A stretch of DNA of 64,000 nucleotides from Hydrogenophilales bacterium (GCA_023258975.1 JAHFRD010000011.1:48684-112683); one strand, 5' to 3'. Shown: positions 44,939 through 58,542, numbered from the stretch's first letter. Numbers and translations are program-made. Notes: generated by a model from the sequence alone, not told the origin.

Positions 44939-46315
44939 ATGACTTGGTTCCGGTATTTCAGGGGTTGCCTGCTGTCGGCCGTGCTGGTTTCTTGCCTGGC
45001 GGGTTGCACGCCCGCGCCCATTCCGGCGCCGGAAGATTCGGGGGAACTGGTGGTGGTCACGCGCAATAGTCCGACCACCTATTACCTGAATGCCAAATCC
45101 GAGGCGGTGGGTTTTGAACATGATCTGGTCATGCAGTTTGCGCAGGCGCGGGGCTGGAAAGTGCGCTTCGTGATCGCGGAGACCTTGCCTGAACTGTTCG
45201 AAATCATGAAAAAAGGCCAGGCTCATATCGCGGCGGCCGGCTTGAGCGCGACCGAGGAACGCCGCAGAAGCCATCGCTTCGGGCCGACCTACGGACAGGT
45301 CAAGGAGTGGGTGGTCTGTCGGCAGACGCGCCAGCCGCCGAAATCGGTGGCGGATCTGGCCGGCATGCGCCTGGAGGTGGTGGCGCAGAGCAGTCATGTC
45401 GAGAGCCTGCGCATGCTGAAACGGCGCCAGCCCGGGTTGGCCTGGGTGGAAATGAAAGTGCCCAGTTCCGAGGAGTTGCTGGAGCGGGTCGAGTTGGGAC
45501 TCAGTGACTGCGCCGTCTCTGACTCCGACAGTTTCGATATCGCCCGGAATTTTTATCCCACCCTGGTTCGCGCTTTCGCGCTTGGCGACAGCCAGGCCCA
45601 GGCCTGGATGATCGACCCGCTCATGGGGCTGGGTTTTTCTCGCCAGGTGATGCGGTTCTTCAATGAAAGCGAGAAAAGTGGCGAGCTGGCGCGCCTGCGC
45701 GAGCGTTACTTCGGCCATGTGCGGCAACTGGAGGAGGCGGATGTCCTGGGCGTGCTGGAAAAGCGCGGCACCTTGCTGCGTTCCCTGGCGTCGCATTTCT
45801 ACAAGGCGCAGAACGATACCGATATGGATTGGCGACTGCTGGCGGCGGTGGCCTACCAGGAGTCGCAGTGGAACGCGCGGGCGGTTTCCTCCACCGGCGT
45901 ACGTGGCATCATGATGTTGACGGAGGACACCGCCGATCATCTGGGCGTGAAGGATCGTCTGGATCCGCGCGAGAGCATCCTGGGCGGCGCCCGCTACCTC
46001 GTTTCGCTGGCGGCGGCGCTGCCGGAGGAGGTCGCGCATCCCGACCGCATCTGGATGGCGCTGGCCGCCTACAACGTCGGTATGGGGCATGTGCAGGATG
46101 CGCGTGTCCTGGCGCAAAGACTGGGACGCGATCCGAATACCTGGAATGACCTGAAGGAAGTGCTGCCCCTGCTTAGTCGCGGCAAGTACGCCTCGAAGCT
46201 GAAGTATGGCTACGCGCGCGGCGGCGAGGCGCGGGCGTTCGTCGAAAACGTGCGTATCTACTACGACATCCTGATGAAGTACGAGAAGCCTTACCGGGGG
46301 TTCTTCGGCGCCTGA
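44939..46315 (+). CDS. mltF: Membrane-bound lytic murein transglycosylase F
   Basis: 458 residues. Lipoprotein-like N-terminus (LVSCLAGC), a periplasmic binding-protein-like domain SBP_bac_3 (about 35–265), then an SLT domain with the catalytic Glu in AAVAYQESQWNARAVSSTGVRG and later MALAAYNVGMGHVQDAR. It cleaves the glycan strands of peptidoglycan at the outer membrane, with 1,6-anhydro product. ATG 44939 chosen; the frame is open upstream but would run through tRNA and IS sequence. Confidence 0.94.
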   Translation: MTWFRYFRGCLLSAVLVSCLAGCTPAPIPAPEDSGELVVVTRNSPTTYYLNAKSEAVGFEHDLVMQFAQARGWKVRFVIAETLPELFEIMKKGQAHIAAAGLSATEERRRSHRFGPTYGQVKEWVVCRQTRQPPKSVADLAGMRLEVVAQSSHVESLRMLKRRQPGLAWVEMKVPSSEELLERVELGLSDCAVSDSDSFDIARNFYPTLVRAFALGDSQAQAWMIDPLMGLGFSRQVMRFFNESEKSGELARLRERYFGHVRQLEEADVLGVLEKRGTLLRSLASHFYKAQNDTDMDWRLLAAVAYQESQWNARAVSSTGVRGIMMLTEDTADHLGVKDRLDPRESILGGARYLVSLAAALPEEVAHPDRIWMALAAYNVGMGHVQDARVLAQRLGRDPNTWNDLKEVLPLLSRGKYASKLKYGYARGGEARAFVENVRIYYDILMKYEKPYRGFFGA

Positions 46316-46385
46316 TGAGCGCCGTTGGCGCCTGCGCCAAACACGCGGCATTCCCGGATGTTTTCCGCGACCCGCCGCGCGCGAT

Positions 46386-50330
<3,945 letters not shown>

Positions 50331-50575
50331 GGGAGCGGGCGTTTGCGATGGCGCTGGAAAAGAGGGGCCATGTTAGCGCGGCAAGGCGGCGGGGCGTATG
50401 GATTGAAAATCCTGGCCTGTGGCATTGTTGCTACGCAGCATGAGTTTGCCGCCGTGAGTCGGTCGGCGGTAAGTGGCGAATTTAATATAAGCGTATCCTG
50501 ATATTCACCAGGTAAAGAGTTCCACGAATGGACAGGCTTGGAGGAGTGGACTAATTGGATTTTTTGGAGAACGTC

Positions 50576-50752
50576 ATGGAATGGCTTATCGGTTCGGTCC
50601 TCATCCTCATCGCATCAACTTCCACGATTGCCGGGCTGTCGATCACGGCAGTCATCTTTCTGGTTCTGGCGCAGGCATGGATTCTGCTTTATCGCGGCTT
50701 CATCAGACCGCATCCGGTGGTGCTTACCCAGGCGCGGGATGGTGGACGCTAG
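50576..50752 (+). CDS. Small membrane protein
   Basis: 58 residues beginning MEWLIGSVLILIAST, with two possible hydrophobic helices (about 3–22 and 24–43) and a basic, polar tail. GGAGA sits six bases before ATG 50576, the reason for choosing it over TTG 50555. No known family. It stands alone between the hybrid kinase promoter region and the convergent Rof-like gene. A TATAAG-like -10 candidate lies at about 50485. Confidence 0.5.
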   Translation: MEWLIGSVLILIASTSTIAGLSITAVIFLVLAQAWILLYRGFIRPHPVVLTQARDGGR

Positions 50753-50792
50753 CGGCCTGTCGCGCGGTAAACGGATGGCGGGGTGAAACGGG

Positions 50793-51035
50793 TCAGATCT
50801 CGATCACCGAGAGAATGTGGTCCAGCCGCACTACCTCGGACTCGCCGCCGGGCCGCTCGATGGTCAGCCACTCGGCGCCGTCGCGAGTTTCCACATCGAG
50901 CGGTAGTACGCGTTCACTGAATGGCGCGCAGTCATCCTGGTTCAACCAGGTGAGTTGCAGGTGGCGCCGGCGCAGCACGGCGAACTCCAGTCGCTCATGG
51001 TCGGCACAGGCGATGGAAACGTAGTCGCCGGACAT
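50793..51035 (-). CDS. Rof-like (Rho-binding antiterminator) protein
   Basis: 80 residues. The sequence YVSIACADHERLEFAVLR and the C-terminal VVRLDHIL match the pattern of Rof/YaeO, a small Sm-like barrel that inhibits Rho termination. Its ATG overlaps the sppA stop by one base (TGATG), so it is co-translated. Assignment rests on remembered family pattern, not on a search. Confidence 0.6.
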   Translation of the reverse strand: MSGDYVSIACADHERLEFAVLRRRHLQLTWLNQDDCAPFSERVLPLDVETRDGAEWLTIERPGGESEVVRLDHILSVIEI

Positions 51036-51973
51036 CAGCGCACCCTGAAGTTTTCCTTCGCCCACGGCCGCAGGGCATCACCCATCGAGGTGCCGATACG
51101 GCGAGCCAGGCGGTCGGCCAGGCTTTCCTGGGGCGAGAAATCGACGATGTCCTTGGACTTGACCACTTCACGCGAGACGTAGTCCAGGTTGCCCAGCGCA
51201 TCGGCCAATCCCAGCTCGATACTGCGCGTGCCGCTCCAGACCAGGCCGCTGAACATGTCCGGCGTCTCCTTCAGACGCTTGCCGCGACCCTGCCGCACCA
51301 CCTGGATGAATTGCTGGTGGACTTCTTCCAGCATGGCGCGGGCATGCGACACCTGGCGCGGCTCCACCGGCGAGAAGGGATCCAGAAAGCCCTTGTTCTC
51401 GCCGGCGGTGAGCAGGCGCCGCTCCACGCCCAGCTTCTTCATTCCTTCCGTGAATCCGAAGCCGTCCATCAAGACGCCGATGGAACCGACCAGCGAAGCC
51501 TTGTCGACGAAGATCTTGTCGGCGGCGGCGGCGATGTAATAGCCGCCGGAAGCGCAGAGGTCGTCCACCACCACATAGAGCGGGATCGTCGGATTCTTGA
51601 CGCGGAGACGGCGGATTTCGTCGTGGACCTGCCCGGCCTGCACCGGGCTGCCGCCCGGGCTGTTGATGCGCAAGACCACGGCCAGGGAATACTTGTCCTC
51701 GAAGGCGGCGTTCAGTGAGGCGATCAGGTCGTCGGCTTTGACGCCGTCGTTGCCGCCGATTTCACCCTTCAGGTCGATCAACGCGGTATGCGGCCGCACG
51801 GATGAAAAATTTCCGTCCTCGTGGAAAACCACCAGAAGCACCACGGCGAACAACCAGATGAAGCCCAGTGACTTGAATAGCAGGCTCCAGCGCCGGGTTT
51901 TCCGCTGCTCCTCCAGATGCGCCAGCAACAGGCGCTCAAGCGCGCCTTTTTCAGCGTTGTCGTCGGTCGACAT
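51035..51973 (-). CDS. sppA: Signal peptide peptidase SppA-like (S49)
   Basis: 312 residues, the short form with a single S49 domain. One TM helix at about 33–50. The Ser nucleophile is in DDLCASGGYYIAAAAD and the general base Lys in AGENKGFLDPFSP. It degrades cleaved signal peptides in the inner membrane, with the active site on the periplasmic side. ATG 51973 is adjacent to the Rieske stop. This gene, the Rieske protein, HAD and rluC keep a betaproteobacterial order. Confidence 0.92.
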   Translation of the reverse strand: MSTDDNAEKGALERLLLAHLEEQRKTRRWSLLFKSLGFIWLFAVVLLVVFHEDGNFSSVRPHTALIDLKGEIGGNDGVKADDLIASLNAAFEDKYSLAVVLRINSPGGSPVQAGQVHDEIRRLRVKNPTIPLYVVVDDLCASGGYYIAAAADKIFVDKASLVGSIGVLMDGFGFTEGMKKLGVERRLLTAGENKGFLDPFSPVEPRQVSHARAMLEEVHQQFIQVVRQGRGKRLKETPDMFSGLVWSGTRSIELGLADALGNLDYVSREVVKSKDIVDFSPQESLADRLARRIGTSMGDALRPWAKENFRVR

Positions 51974-52348
51974 TCAATTTTCCTTGATGAGAAAGATGTG
52001 CCCATCGCGTTCCTCGACAGGCAGAACCACCAGCCCCCGGCCATCGCATCGCCCGCCCAGGCAGGCGCCGGAAGCGGGGTCGTAAAGCGCGCCGTGGGTG
52101 GCGCAGACCAAGTATAGCCGCGAGCTGTCGAAGAACTCACCCGGCCGCCAGTCGAGCTCCACCGGCACATGCCCGCAGCGATTCAGATAGGCATGCGCGC
52201 GGCCGTGATGGCGAATGACGAATGCCGCAGTCCGTGTGCCATACCAATCCAGTTCGAATCGAAAGCCGTTTCCTCCTTCCTCGATCGCCGTCGATGCGCA
52301 GATCGGATCAGAAAAGAAGGGGGAGGTGGTTGCGGCAGAGGGGGGCAT
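51974..52348 (-). CDS. Small Rieske [2Fe-2S] protein
   Basis: 124 residues, cytoplasmic. Cluster ligands are seen as CGH in LNRCGHVPVEL and CATH in LVCATHGALYD, the C-x-H…C-x-x-H Rieske pattern. It is a stand-alone Rieske ferredoxin; its partner is unknown. The stop abuts the sppA start. The upstream neighbour in relatives is the HAD gene, but a regulator gene now separates them. Confidence 0.9.
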   Translation of the reverse strand: MPPSAATTSPFFSDPICASTAIEEGGNGFRFELDWYGTRTAAFVIRHHGRAHAYLNRCGHVPVELDWRPGEFFDSSRLYLVCATHGALYDPASGACLGGRCDGRGLVVLPVEERDGHIFLIKEN

Positions 52349-52491
52349 CGTCGTCGGTGTCCGGGAGCGGGAGGGCGATGCTATGTCGCAAACCTGCCTG
52401 GGAACAATATACTACAAACGATAAAAACGTTGATAAAACTGACAACAACAACAACAATGACAAATGTCGCATATATGAGGAGATTGATGAA

Positions 52492-53079
52492 ATGACCAAC
52501 ACCCCCGACACCCTGACCACACGAGAGACCGCCAAATTGTTGGGCGCCAGCGTGCGTACCATTCAACTCTGGGTCGAAGATGGCCGACTCAATGCCTGGA
52601 AAACGCCGGGCGGCCATCGCCGAGTGCTGCGTAGCTCGGTGGAGGAAATGCTGGCCAATCGCCAACGCGCGAGCGGCGGCAGCCCGCGCAAGTACGAAGT
52701 TTTGATGGTGGAAGATGATCCGGCCCAGCGCGCGGTTCTGGAAAAAGCGCTGGGCGACCTGGGGCCGGATGCGCATCTGCGCGTCTCGGTGGATGCCTAC
52801 GAGGCGCTGATTCGAATTGGTGAAACACGCCCCGATCTGCTGGTGGCCGATCTGGCCATGCCCGGGCTGGATGGTTTCCATTTGCTGAAAACCCTGGAGC
52901 GCGAGGCCACTACCCCCCCCATGCGGATCGTGGCGTTGACGGAGCTTGCCCCGGAGGAGGTGGCCGCGCGCGGGGGGATGCCGAGCGGCGTCACGCAGTT
53001 GCGCAAACCGGTGCGGGTAGCGTCACTGCGGTCATTGGCCAATTCCTTTTACCAGGACTGGCGGGGCGGTGGTCGTTGA
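52492..53079 (+). CDS. Excisionase-type HTH fused to a receiver domain
   Basis: 195 residues. N-terminal MerR/excisionase-like winged helix (about 8–50: TTRETAKLLGASVRTIQLWV, KTPGGHRR), then a receiver domain (about 68–190) with Asp75/Asp76 (VEDD), phospho-acceptor Asp120 (VADLAMPG), Thr150 (ALTE) and Lys172 (LRKPV). The order DNA-binding then receiver is the reverse of most response regulators. GAGGAG lies nine bases before the ATG. The leader is AT-rich with an AAC repeat at 52440–52456. No kinase is adjacent. Confidence 0.87.
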   Translation: MTNTPDTLTTRETAKLLGASVRTIQLWVEDGRLNAWKTPGGHRRVLRSSVEEMLANRQRASGGSPRKYEVLMVEDDPAQRAVLEKALGDLGPDAHLRVSVDAYEALIRIGETRPDLLVADLAMPGLDGFHLLKTLEREATTPPMRIVALTELAPEEVAARGGMPSGVTQLRKPVRVASLRSLANSFYQDWRGGGR

Positions 53080-53087
53080 TGTCCGGG

Positions 53088-53747
53088 TCAGGCGTGCTCG
53101 CGTAGCCAATCGGCCAGTTCCCCGAAACTGGAACAGACCTTGAGGGCGCCGAGTTCGCCGAGGCCTTCGGCGGGGTGGGCGCCGTAGCCGGCGGCGAGGC
53201 TGTCGACCCCGGCGTTGCGGGCCATTTCCAGATCGTGGGTGGTGTCGCCGATCATCAGGGCGCGTTCCGGCGCGACTCTCAACTCGTCCAATAACTCTTC
53301 GATCATCGCCGGATGCGGCTTCGAGAAGGTTTCGTCGGCGGTACGCGAGGCGTGGAAATAACGCTCCAGGCCGGTGTGGCTGAAGGCCCGATCCAGGCCC
53401 CGGCGCGCCTTGCCGGTGGCCACGGCCAACTGGAAGCCGTCACCGTGGAGTTGTGCGATCAATTCGCGCGCGCCCTCAAACAGGGGGATTTCATGATCCT
53501 GGCCGAGAAAGTGGCGGCGGTAATGATCGGCCAGCGCGGGGTGGCGCGCTTCCGGCAGGTCGGGAAACAGATGCGCCAGCGCCTCGCGCAGCCCCAGGCC
53601 GATGACGTGGCGGGCTTCCTCGCGGCCGGGAATGGGCAGGTTCATGTCGGCGCAGGCGGCCTGAATGCAGGCGGCGATCACTCCGGCAGAATCCATCAGG
53701 GTGCCGTCCCAGTCGAAGATCAGCAGGTCAAAGCGCTTGGGTTTCAT
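53088..53747 (-). CDS. HAD-family hydrolase (phosphoglycolate phosphatase-like)
   Basis: 219 residues. HAD motif I DWDGTLMDS (nucleophile Asp), motif II VATGKAR, motif III Lys in FSKPHPAM, motif IV GDTTHDLEMA. Alpha-helical cap of subclass IA. Likely a phosphatase of small phosphate esters. Its 5' end overlaps rluC by 20 bp, so it is co-transcribed and coupled. In many betaproteobacteria this gene always follows rluC. Confidence 0.9.
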   Translation of the reverse strand: MKPKRFDLLIFDWDGTLMDSAGVIAACIQAACADMNLPIPGREEARHVIGLGLREALAHLFPDLPEARHPALADHYRRHFLGQDHEIPLFEGARELIAQLHGDGFQLAVATGKARRGLDRAFSHTGLERYFHASRTADETFSKPHPAMIEELLDELRVAPERALMIGDTTHDLEMARNAGVDSLAAGYGAHPAEGLGELGALKVCSSFGELADWLREHA

Positions 53748-54696
53748 GTTCGAGCAGGTTCAGGAAATTCTGTAGATCGGAGGCCAAGGGCGCTTCCACG
53801 ACTAGCGCGGCGCCGGTGAGAGGGTGTTTGATTTCCAGGCGCGCGGCATGCAGGAACATGCGGCGCAAGCCTTGTTTCTTCAAGGCGCGGTTGGCCTCCG
53901 GGCTGCCATATTTATCGTCGCCGGCGATGGGATGCCCCAGGGCGGCCAGATGGACGCGAATCTGGTGGGTGCGACCGGTTTTCAGTTCCGCTTCGAGCAG
54001 GGTGAATGCGTCGTAGTGATGTCGCAGACGGAAGAGGGTGTGGGCGCGCTGGCCGTCGTCATCCACCCGCACCCGGCGTTCACCTTCGGCTTCATAGCGC
54101 AGCAAGGGCAATTTGACGTGGCGCACGGCATCGCGCCAGTGGCCGGTGGCCAGCGCAAGATAGGTTTTCTTCGGCTCGCCCTCGCGCAACATGCGGTGCA
54201 TTTCCACCAGCGCGGAACGTTTCAGCGCCAGCACCAGGACGCCGGAGGTCTCCCGGTCGAGTCGGTGCGCCAGTTCCAGGAACTTCACCTGGGGCTGCTC
54301 CTGGGCCAATTCCTGGCGCAGTTGTTCGATCACCCCCAGGCTGACGCCGCTGCCGCCATGCACCGCCTGGCCGGCCGGTTTGTCGATCACCAGGAGGGCG
54401 TCGTCGCGGTAGATCACCCGGTCGAGCAGGGGTTGGCCGACGGGGGAGGGCGCGGGGGTGTCCGCCTTTTCCGCGACCCGTACCGGCGGAATACGGATTT
54501 CGTCCCCTTCCGCCACCTTGTATTCCGGCTTGGCGCGGCGCCCGCTCACCCGTACTTCACCCTCGCGCAGCATGCGGTAGATGCGGCTTTTCGGCACGCC
54601 TTTGAGGTGTTTGACCAGGAAATTGTCGATGCGCTGTCCGGCCAGTTCCGGGCCGATAAGTACTTTGGTTACAGCAGCTTTGACGACCGATTGCAT
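53728..54696 (-). CDS. rluC: 23S rRNA pseudouridine synthase RluC
   Basis: 322 residues. N-terminal S4 domain (QRIDNFLVKHLKGVPKSRIYRML), catalytic Asp in HRLDRETSGVLVLA, and the RTHQIRVHLAALGHPIAGD block. It makes pseudouridines 955, 2504 and 2580 in 23S rRNA (E. coli numbering). ATG 54696. Divergent from rne over 449 bp, as in E. coli. Confidence 0.94.
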   Translation of the reverse strand: MQSVVKAAVTKVLIGPELAGQRIDNFLVKHLKGVPKSRIYRMLREGEVRVSGRRAKPEYKVAEGDEIRIPPVRVAEKADTPAPSPVGQPLLDRVIYRDDALLVIDKPAGQAVHGGSGVSLGVIEQLRQELAQEQPQVKFLELAHRLDRETSGVLVLALKRSALVEMHRMLREGEPKKTYLALATGHWRDAVRHVKLPLLRYEAEGERRVRVDDDGQRAHTLFRLRHHYDAFTLLEAELKTGRTHQIRVHLAALGHPIAGDDKYGSPEANRALKKQGLRRMFLHAARLEIKHPLTGAALVVEAPLASDLQNFLNLLEHETQAL

Positions 54697-55145
54697 TACC
54701 GTATACTCCCGCTGCCCAAAAAGCGTGCACCCGGGGCGTTGAAGATCCTGCCCAAGCACCGCCCAGGGGCGCCGGTTGTCTCGCTCACCGGCAGAAAGCC
54801 CGCCGGAATTACCGGAGCATTCCCCCTCCAAGTGTGCCAAGTCCGCGCTGTCAAGCGCGCCAAGTCACCAAGAGGCCGAATGCTTCCCGAGGTCCGCGAG
54901 CCCGAAAAAAGTGGCGATGGTAACGCAATTTTTCTGCGCGACCCGTACCCGGATGATCTACCGGTCGGCCTTGGTCTTTTTAAAACCGGCCGGCTGGATG
55001 AACCAGCGATAAACCTGATTACCAATGCACCAGCCGTTCAGCGACAAAAGACAAGACGCCTGATCTCCTGCCCTGCATCGCCGCCGTGAAAGTCTCGCGC
55101 GGCATGGGTTTGTCACCCGGGGCGCGAGGAGCGCTGGGGTAAAAC
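54697..55145. other. 449-bp divergent region, long rne 5' leader
   Basis: Lies between rluC and rne. A TATACG -10-like box for rluC is at about 54701–54707. The rest is probably the rne leader, with several GC-rich stems (for example around 54975–55000, AAAACCGGCCGGCTGG). In E. coli the long rne leader lets RNase E tune its own mRNA; the same layout here suggests similar control. No ORF of note. Confidence 0.5.
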
Positions 55146-57809
55146 ATGAAACGTATGTTGTTCAACGCGACGCAGGCGGAGGAACTCCGCGTCGCCATTG
55201 TCGAGGGCCAGAAACTGGTCGATCTCGACATCGAGTCCGCCAACAAGGAACAGCGCAAAAGCAATATCTACAAGGCCATCGTCACCCGCGTCGAGCCTTC
55301 CCTGGAAGCCTGTTTCGTCAATTACGGCGCCGAACGCCACGGTTTCCTGCCGTTGAAGGAAATTGCCCGTTCCTCCCTGCGTGGGGCCGAAGGCGGTGAT
55401 TTCAGCCGCGGCAAGATCCAGGATTTCCTCAAGGAAGGCATGGAACTGGTCGTCCAGGTGGAAAAGGACGAGCGCGGCAACAAGGGCGCGGCGCTGACCA
55501 ACTTCATCAGCCTGGCCGGACGCTATCTGGTGCTGATGCCCAACAACCCGCGTGGCGGCGGCGTCTCCCGCCGCATCGAGGGCGAGGAACGCAACGAACT
55601 GCGCGACGCCCTGGCGCAACTGGATGTTCCCGCCGGCATGAGCCTGATCGGCCGCACCGCAGGCATTGGCCGTAACGTCGAAGAACTTCAGTGGGATTTG
55701 AACTACCTGCTGCAACTCTGGAACGCCATCGACGGCGCCGCCTGCGGCCAGTCCGGCGCCTTCCTGATCTACGCCGAGTCCAGCCTGGTGATCCGCGCCA
55801 TCCGCGACTATTTCACGCCGGATATTGGCGAACTCCTGATCGACGAACCCGCCATCTGCGAGCAGGCCAAGCAGTTCATGGCCCACGTCATGCCGGGCAA
55901 CGTCAACAAGGTGAAGCTGTACAGCGACCCGGTGCCGCTGTTCTCGCGCTTCCAGATCGAGCACCAGATCGAGACCGCCTACTCGCGCATGGTGCCGCTG
56001 CCTTCCGGCGGCTCCATCGTGATCGACCATACCGAGGCGCTGGTCGCCATCGACGTCAACTCCGCGCAGGCGACCAAGGGCGCCGACATCGAGGCGACCG
56101 CCCTCAACACCAACCTGGAAGCCGCCGATGAAGCCGCGCGCCAGTTGCGCCTGCGCGACCTGGGCGGCTTGATCGTGATCGACTTCATCGACATGGAGAA
56201 CCAGAAGAACCAGCGTGAAGTCGAAGACCGCCTGCGCGATGCCCTGCATTACGACCGCGCCCGCGTCCAGACCGGCAAGATTTCCCGCTTCGGCCTGCTG
56301 GAACTCTCGCGCCAGCGCCTGCAGCCCAGCCTCGGCGAGACCAGCTACATCACCTGCCCGCGCTGTTCCGGCACCGGCCATGTGCGCAGCACCGAATCCT
56401 TCGCCCTGCACCTGCTGCGCATGCTCCAGGAAGAGTCGATGAAGGAAAACACCGGCGCCGTGCATGTGCAGATTCCGGTCGATGTCGCCACCTTCCTGCT
56501 CAACGAGAAGCGTCACGACATCCTCTCCATCGAAGCGCGGCATCGCGTGGAAGTGGTACTGATCCCCAACATGCACTTCGAAACCCCGCGCTACACCCTG
56601 ACGCGCCTGCGCCACGACCAGCTCAACCTGTCGGAAACCCTGGCGCCCAGTTACCGCATGGTGGAAAAGCCGGCCGAGGAAGAAGAAGCGGGCAAGAACG
56701 GCAATGCCGCCAAGCCCGAACGCGCGCAGCCGGTGGTGCAGGGCATCACCCCCTCGCAGCCGGCGCCGGTTCGTGCCGATAGCGAAACCGCCGCGCCCGT
56801 CGCCGCCACACCGGGCCTGTTCGGCCGCCTCTTCGGCTGGTTGCGTGGACGCAACGAAGCCGCCGAAACGGTCAAGCCGGCCGAGGAAACCAAGAAGAGC
56901 GAACCCCGTCGTGGCGAGCGGGAACCGCGTCGCGGCCGCGGCGACCGTAACGACCGTGACCGTGGCGAGCGCCGTCCGCGTGGCGAGCGCCCCGAGTCGG
57001 GAGAACGCGCGCCACGCGGTGAGCGCCCCGAGTCGGCGGAGCGCCCGCCGCGTAACGAGCGCCAGGACAAGCGCGAGCCCCGTGATAATCGGGAACCACG
57101 TGGCGAACGTCAGGAGCGCCCGCGCCGCGAACGCGCGCCGGCCCAGGAGGAGGTACGCGTGCCGGCCCAGGCCGCCGCGCCGGTGGAAAACGATGCCGCG
57201 ACGGATGCAGCGGGTGCCGAAGACCGCGAAAGCCGCCGCCGTGGCCGTCGCGGTGGCCGTGGTCGCCGTGGCGATACCACCGCCACCACCGACCAGACCG
57301 TGCAGGAACTGGTCGCCGAGTCCGGCGCCCAGCCGGCAGCCGCGCCCGCCGCGACGCCCGCTCCTGCGGCCAAGCTGGAACCGGTCGTGGTGAAGCTGGA
57401 GGCCGAGCGTGAACCCGCGCATGTCGCCCAGGAACCACGGGTCATCAAGGTCGAACCCACGCCCGCCGCGAGCCCGGCCCCCGCGCCCGCCCCTGATCTG
57501 GGAAGCGCCGGCCTGGAATTGGTGGAAACCCACCACGCCCCGGTGGTCGAAGTCGCCGACGAAGCCGCCGCTCCTTCGCGGCGCCGCCGCAACCGCAATC
57601 GCGGCGCATCCGCGCCGGCGGAAGCGATGGTGATGGTGGAAACCAGCAACGAAAAAGCCGCCACGCCGGAGCAGGCTCAATCCACTCCGGGCGAGTGGGG
57701 CCCCCCCTCCAACCCGCGTCGTCGCGCCCGCCCGCAACACGAGGAACAGTCTGCGGAAGCGCTGGTGATGGTGGAGACCCGCCCTGGCGGCGAGGACAAG
57801 GCGGCCTGA
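55146..57809 (+). CDS. rne: Ribonuclease E
   Basis: 887 residues. S1 domain (about 35–120), 5'-sensor and DNase I-like catalytic part ([11 protein letters not shown]), and the Zn-link CPRCSGTGH (C-x2-C) near residue 405. The C-terminal half from about 500 is a non-catalytic, disordered scaffold, with an Arg-rich block at about 580–660 made of near-repeats R-G-E-R-P-E-S and P-R. It cuts single-stranded A/U-rich RNA and assembles the degradosome. ATG 55146 with the family [17 protein letters not shown] start. A strong terminator follows. Confidence 0.97.
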   Translation: MKRMLFNATQAEELRVAIVEGQKLVDLDIESANKEQRKSNIYKAIVTRVEPSLEACFVNYGAERHGFLPLKEIARSSLRGAEGGDFSRGKIQDFLKEGMELVVQVEKDERGNKGAALTNFISLAGRYLVLMPNNPRGGGVSRRIEGEERNELRDALAQLDVPAGMSLIGRTAGIGRNVEELQWDLNYLLQLWNAIDGAACGQSGAFLIYAESSLVIRAIRDYFTPDIGELLIDEPAICEQAKQFMAHVMPGNVNKVKLYSDPVPLFSRFQIEHQIETAYSRMVPLPSGGSIVIDHTEALVAIDVNSAQATKGADIEATALNTNLEAADEAARQLRLRDLGGLIVIDFIDMENQKNQREVEDRLRDALHYDRARVQTGKISRFGLLELSRQRLQPSLGETSYITCPRCSGTGHVRSTESFALHLLRMLQEESMKENTGAVHVQIPVDVATFLLNEKRHDILSIEARHRVEVVLIPNMHFETPRYTLTRLRHDQLNLSETLAPSYRMVEKPAEEEEAGKNGNAAKPERAQPVVQGITPSQPAPVRADSETAAPVAATPGLFGRLFGWLRGRNEAAETVKPAEETKKSEPRRGEREPRRGRGDRNDRDRGERRPRGERPESGERAPRGERPESAERPPRNERQDKREPRDNREPRGERQERPRRERAPAQEEVRVPAQAAAPVENDAATDAAGAEDRESRRRGRRGGRGRRGDTTATTDQTVQELVAESGAQPAAAPAATPAPAAKLEPVVVKLEAEREPAHVAQEPRVIKVEPTPAASPAPAPAPDLGSAGLELVETHHAPVVEVADEAAAPSRRRRNRNRGASAPAEAMVMVETSNEKAATPEQAQSTPGEWGPPSNPRRRARPQHEEQSAEALVMVETRPGGEDKAA

Positions 57810-57827
57810 TCCCTCACGCCGTTCGCG

Positions 57828-57867
57828 CCAATGAAAAAAGCCGGCTCGCGCCGGCTTTTTTCATTGG
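57828..57867. terminator. Bidirectional rho-independent terminator after rne
   Basis: 18-bp perfect arms (…GAAAAAAGCCGGC and GCCGGCTTTTTTC…) with a TCGC loop, 18 bp after the rne stop. It can also stop transcription from the minus-strand phosphatase gene side. Confidence 0.95.
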
Positions 57868-57910
57868 CGGCCCGCTTCCCGCAGAGGCGAACGGGCGCGT
57901 GAGCCGAAAA

Positions 57911-58390
57911 CTAGTCGTTGTCGCGCGCGATTTCCGCCAGCAGCCCATCCGCCGCGTCTTCCACCATGTCCAGCACTTGTTCAAACCCCTTGCCGCCGCC
58001 GTAGTAAGGATCCGGCACGTTGAGATTGGGAAAGCGGCGGCTGAATGCCAGGTACAGCTTCACCTTGTGCACATATTGTTCCGGGCAGCGTTGTTGCAGG
58101 TTGGCGAGGTTGTCGCGATCCATCGCCAAAATGTAGTCGAACGTCGCGAAATCCTGGTTGCTAACCTGGCGACCACGTAGCGCGGAGAGGTCATAGCCGC
58201 GCCCCAGCGCGGTTTTCTGCGCCCGCGCATCCGGCGGGCTGCCTACGTGATAGTCGTGGGTGCCGGCGGAGTCGATGTGCAGCCGATGTGTCAGGCCGGC
58301 TGCTTCCGCCTTGCGCTGGAGCACACCCTCGGCGGTGGGGGAACGGCAGATATTGCCCATGCAGACCATGAGTATGGAGGTTTGTTTCAT
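57911..58390 (-). CDS. Low molecular weight protein-tyrosine phosphatase
   Basis: 159 residues. P-loop C(X)5R in VCMGNICRSPTAEG, and the general acid Asp in VPDPYYGG. Probably cytoplasmic. Such enzymes often control exopolysaccharide kinases, but no capsule genes are near. ATG 58390. Upstream sits a 25-bp inverted repeat. Confidence 0.93.
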   Translation of the reverse strand: MKQTSILMVCMGNICRSPTAEGVLQRKAEAAGLTHRLHIDSAGTHDYHVGSPPDARAQKTALGRGYDLSALRGRQVSNQDFATFDYILAMDRDNLANLQQRCPEQYVHKVKLYLAFSRRFPNLNVPDPYYGGGKGFEQVLDMVEDAADGLLAEIARDND

Positions 58391-58462
58391 GTGGGTTACG
58401 CTTCTGGAGTTGGACTTGGGAACGGGGGTTTTCGCGGTCGAGCTGTATTGGGATCTGTGGGG

Positions 58463-58524
58463 TCGCGCCGCAAGTGGACGCTCCTACAAGAGCGTGGAGG
58501 TAGGAGTGTCCGCTTGCGGCGCGA
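58463..58524. repeat. Second-family palindromic repeat (25-bp arms)
   Basis: Arms 58463–58487 (TCGCGCCGCAAGTGGACG…) and 58500–58524 are complementary with two mismatches; loop 12 nt. The core (GTAGGAG…CCGCTTGCGGCGCGA type) is like REP units of pseudomonads and relatives, and differs from the GTAGCGCC family of this window. It lies upstream of the phosphatase gene and just after the Uma2 gene. Confidence 0.7.
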
Positions 58525-58542
58525 GAATCGGGTGATGCCGGA

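Noticed and set aside
52438..52460. CRISPR-like or phase-variable repeat
   Set aside because: Only four or five AAC triplets in a leader; no spacer structure, and not inside a coding frame.
55113..57740. 875-codon minus-strand frame opposite rne
   Set aside because: Gly/Arg/Ala-rich shadow of the RNase E repeats and catalytic domain.
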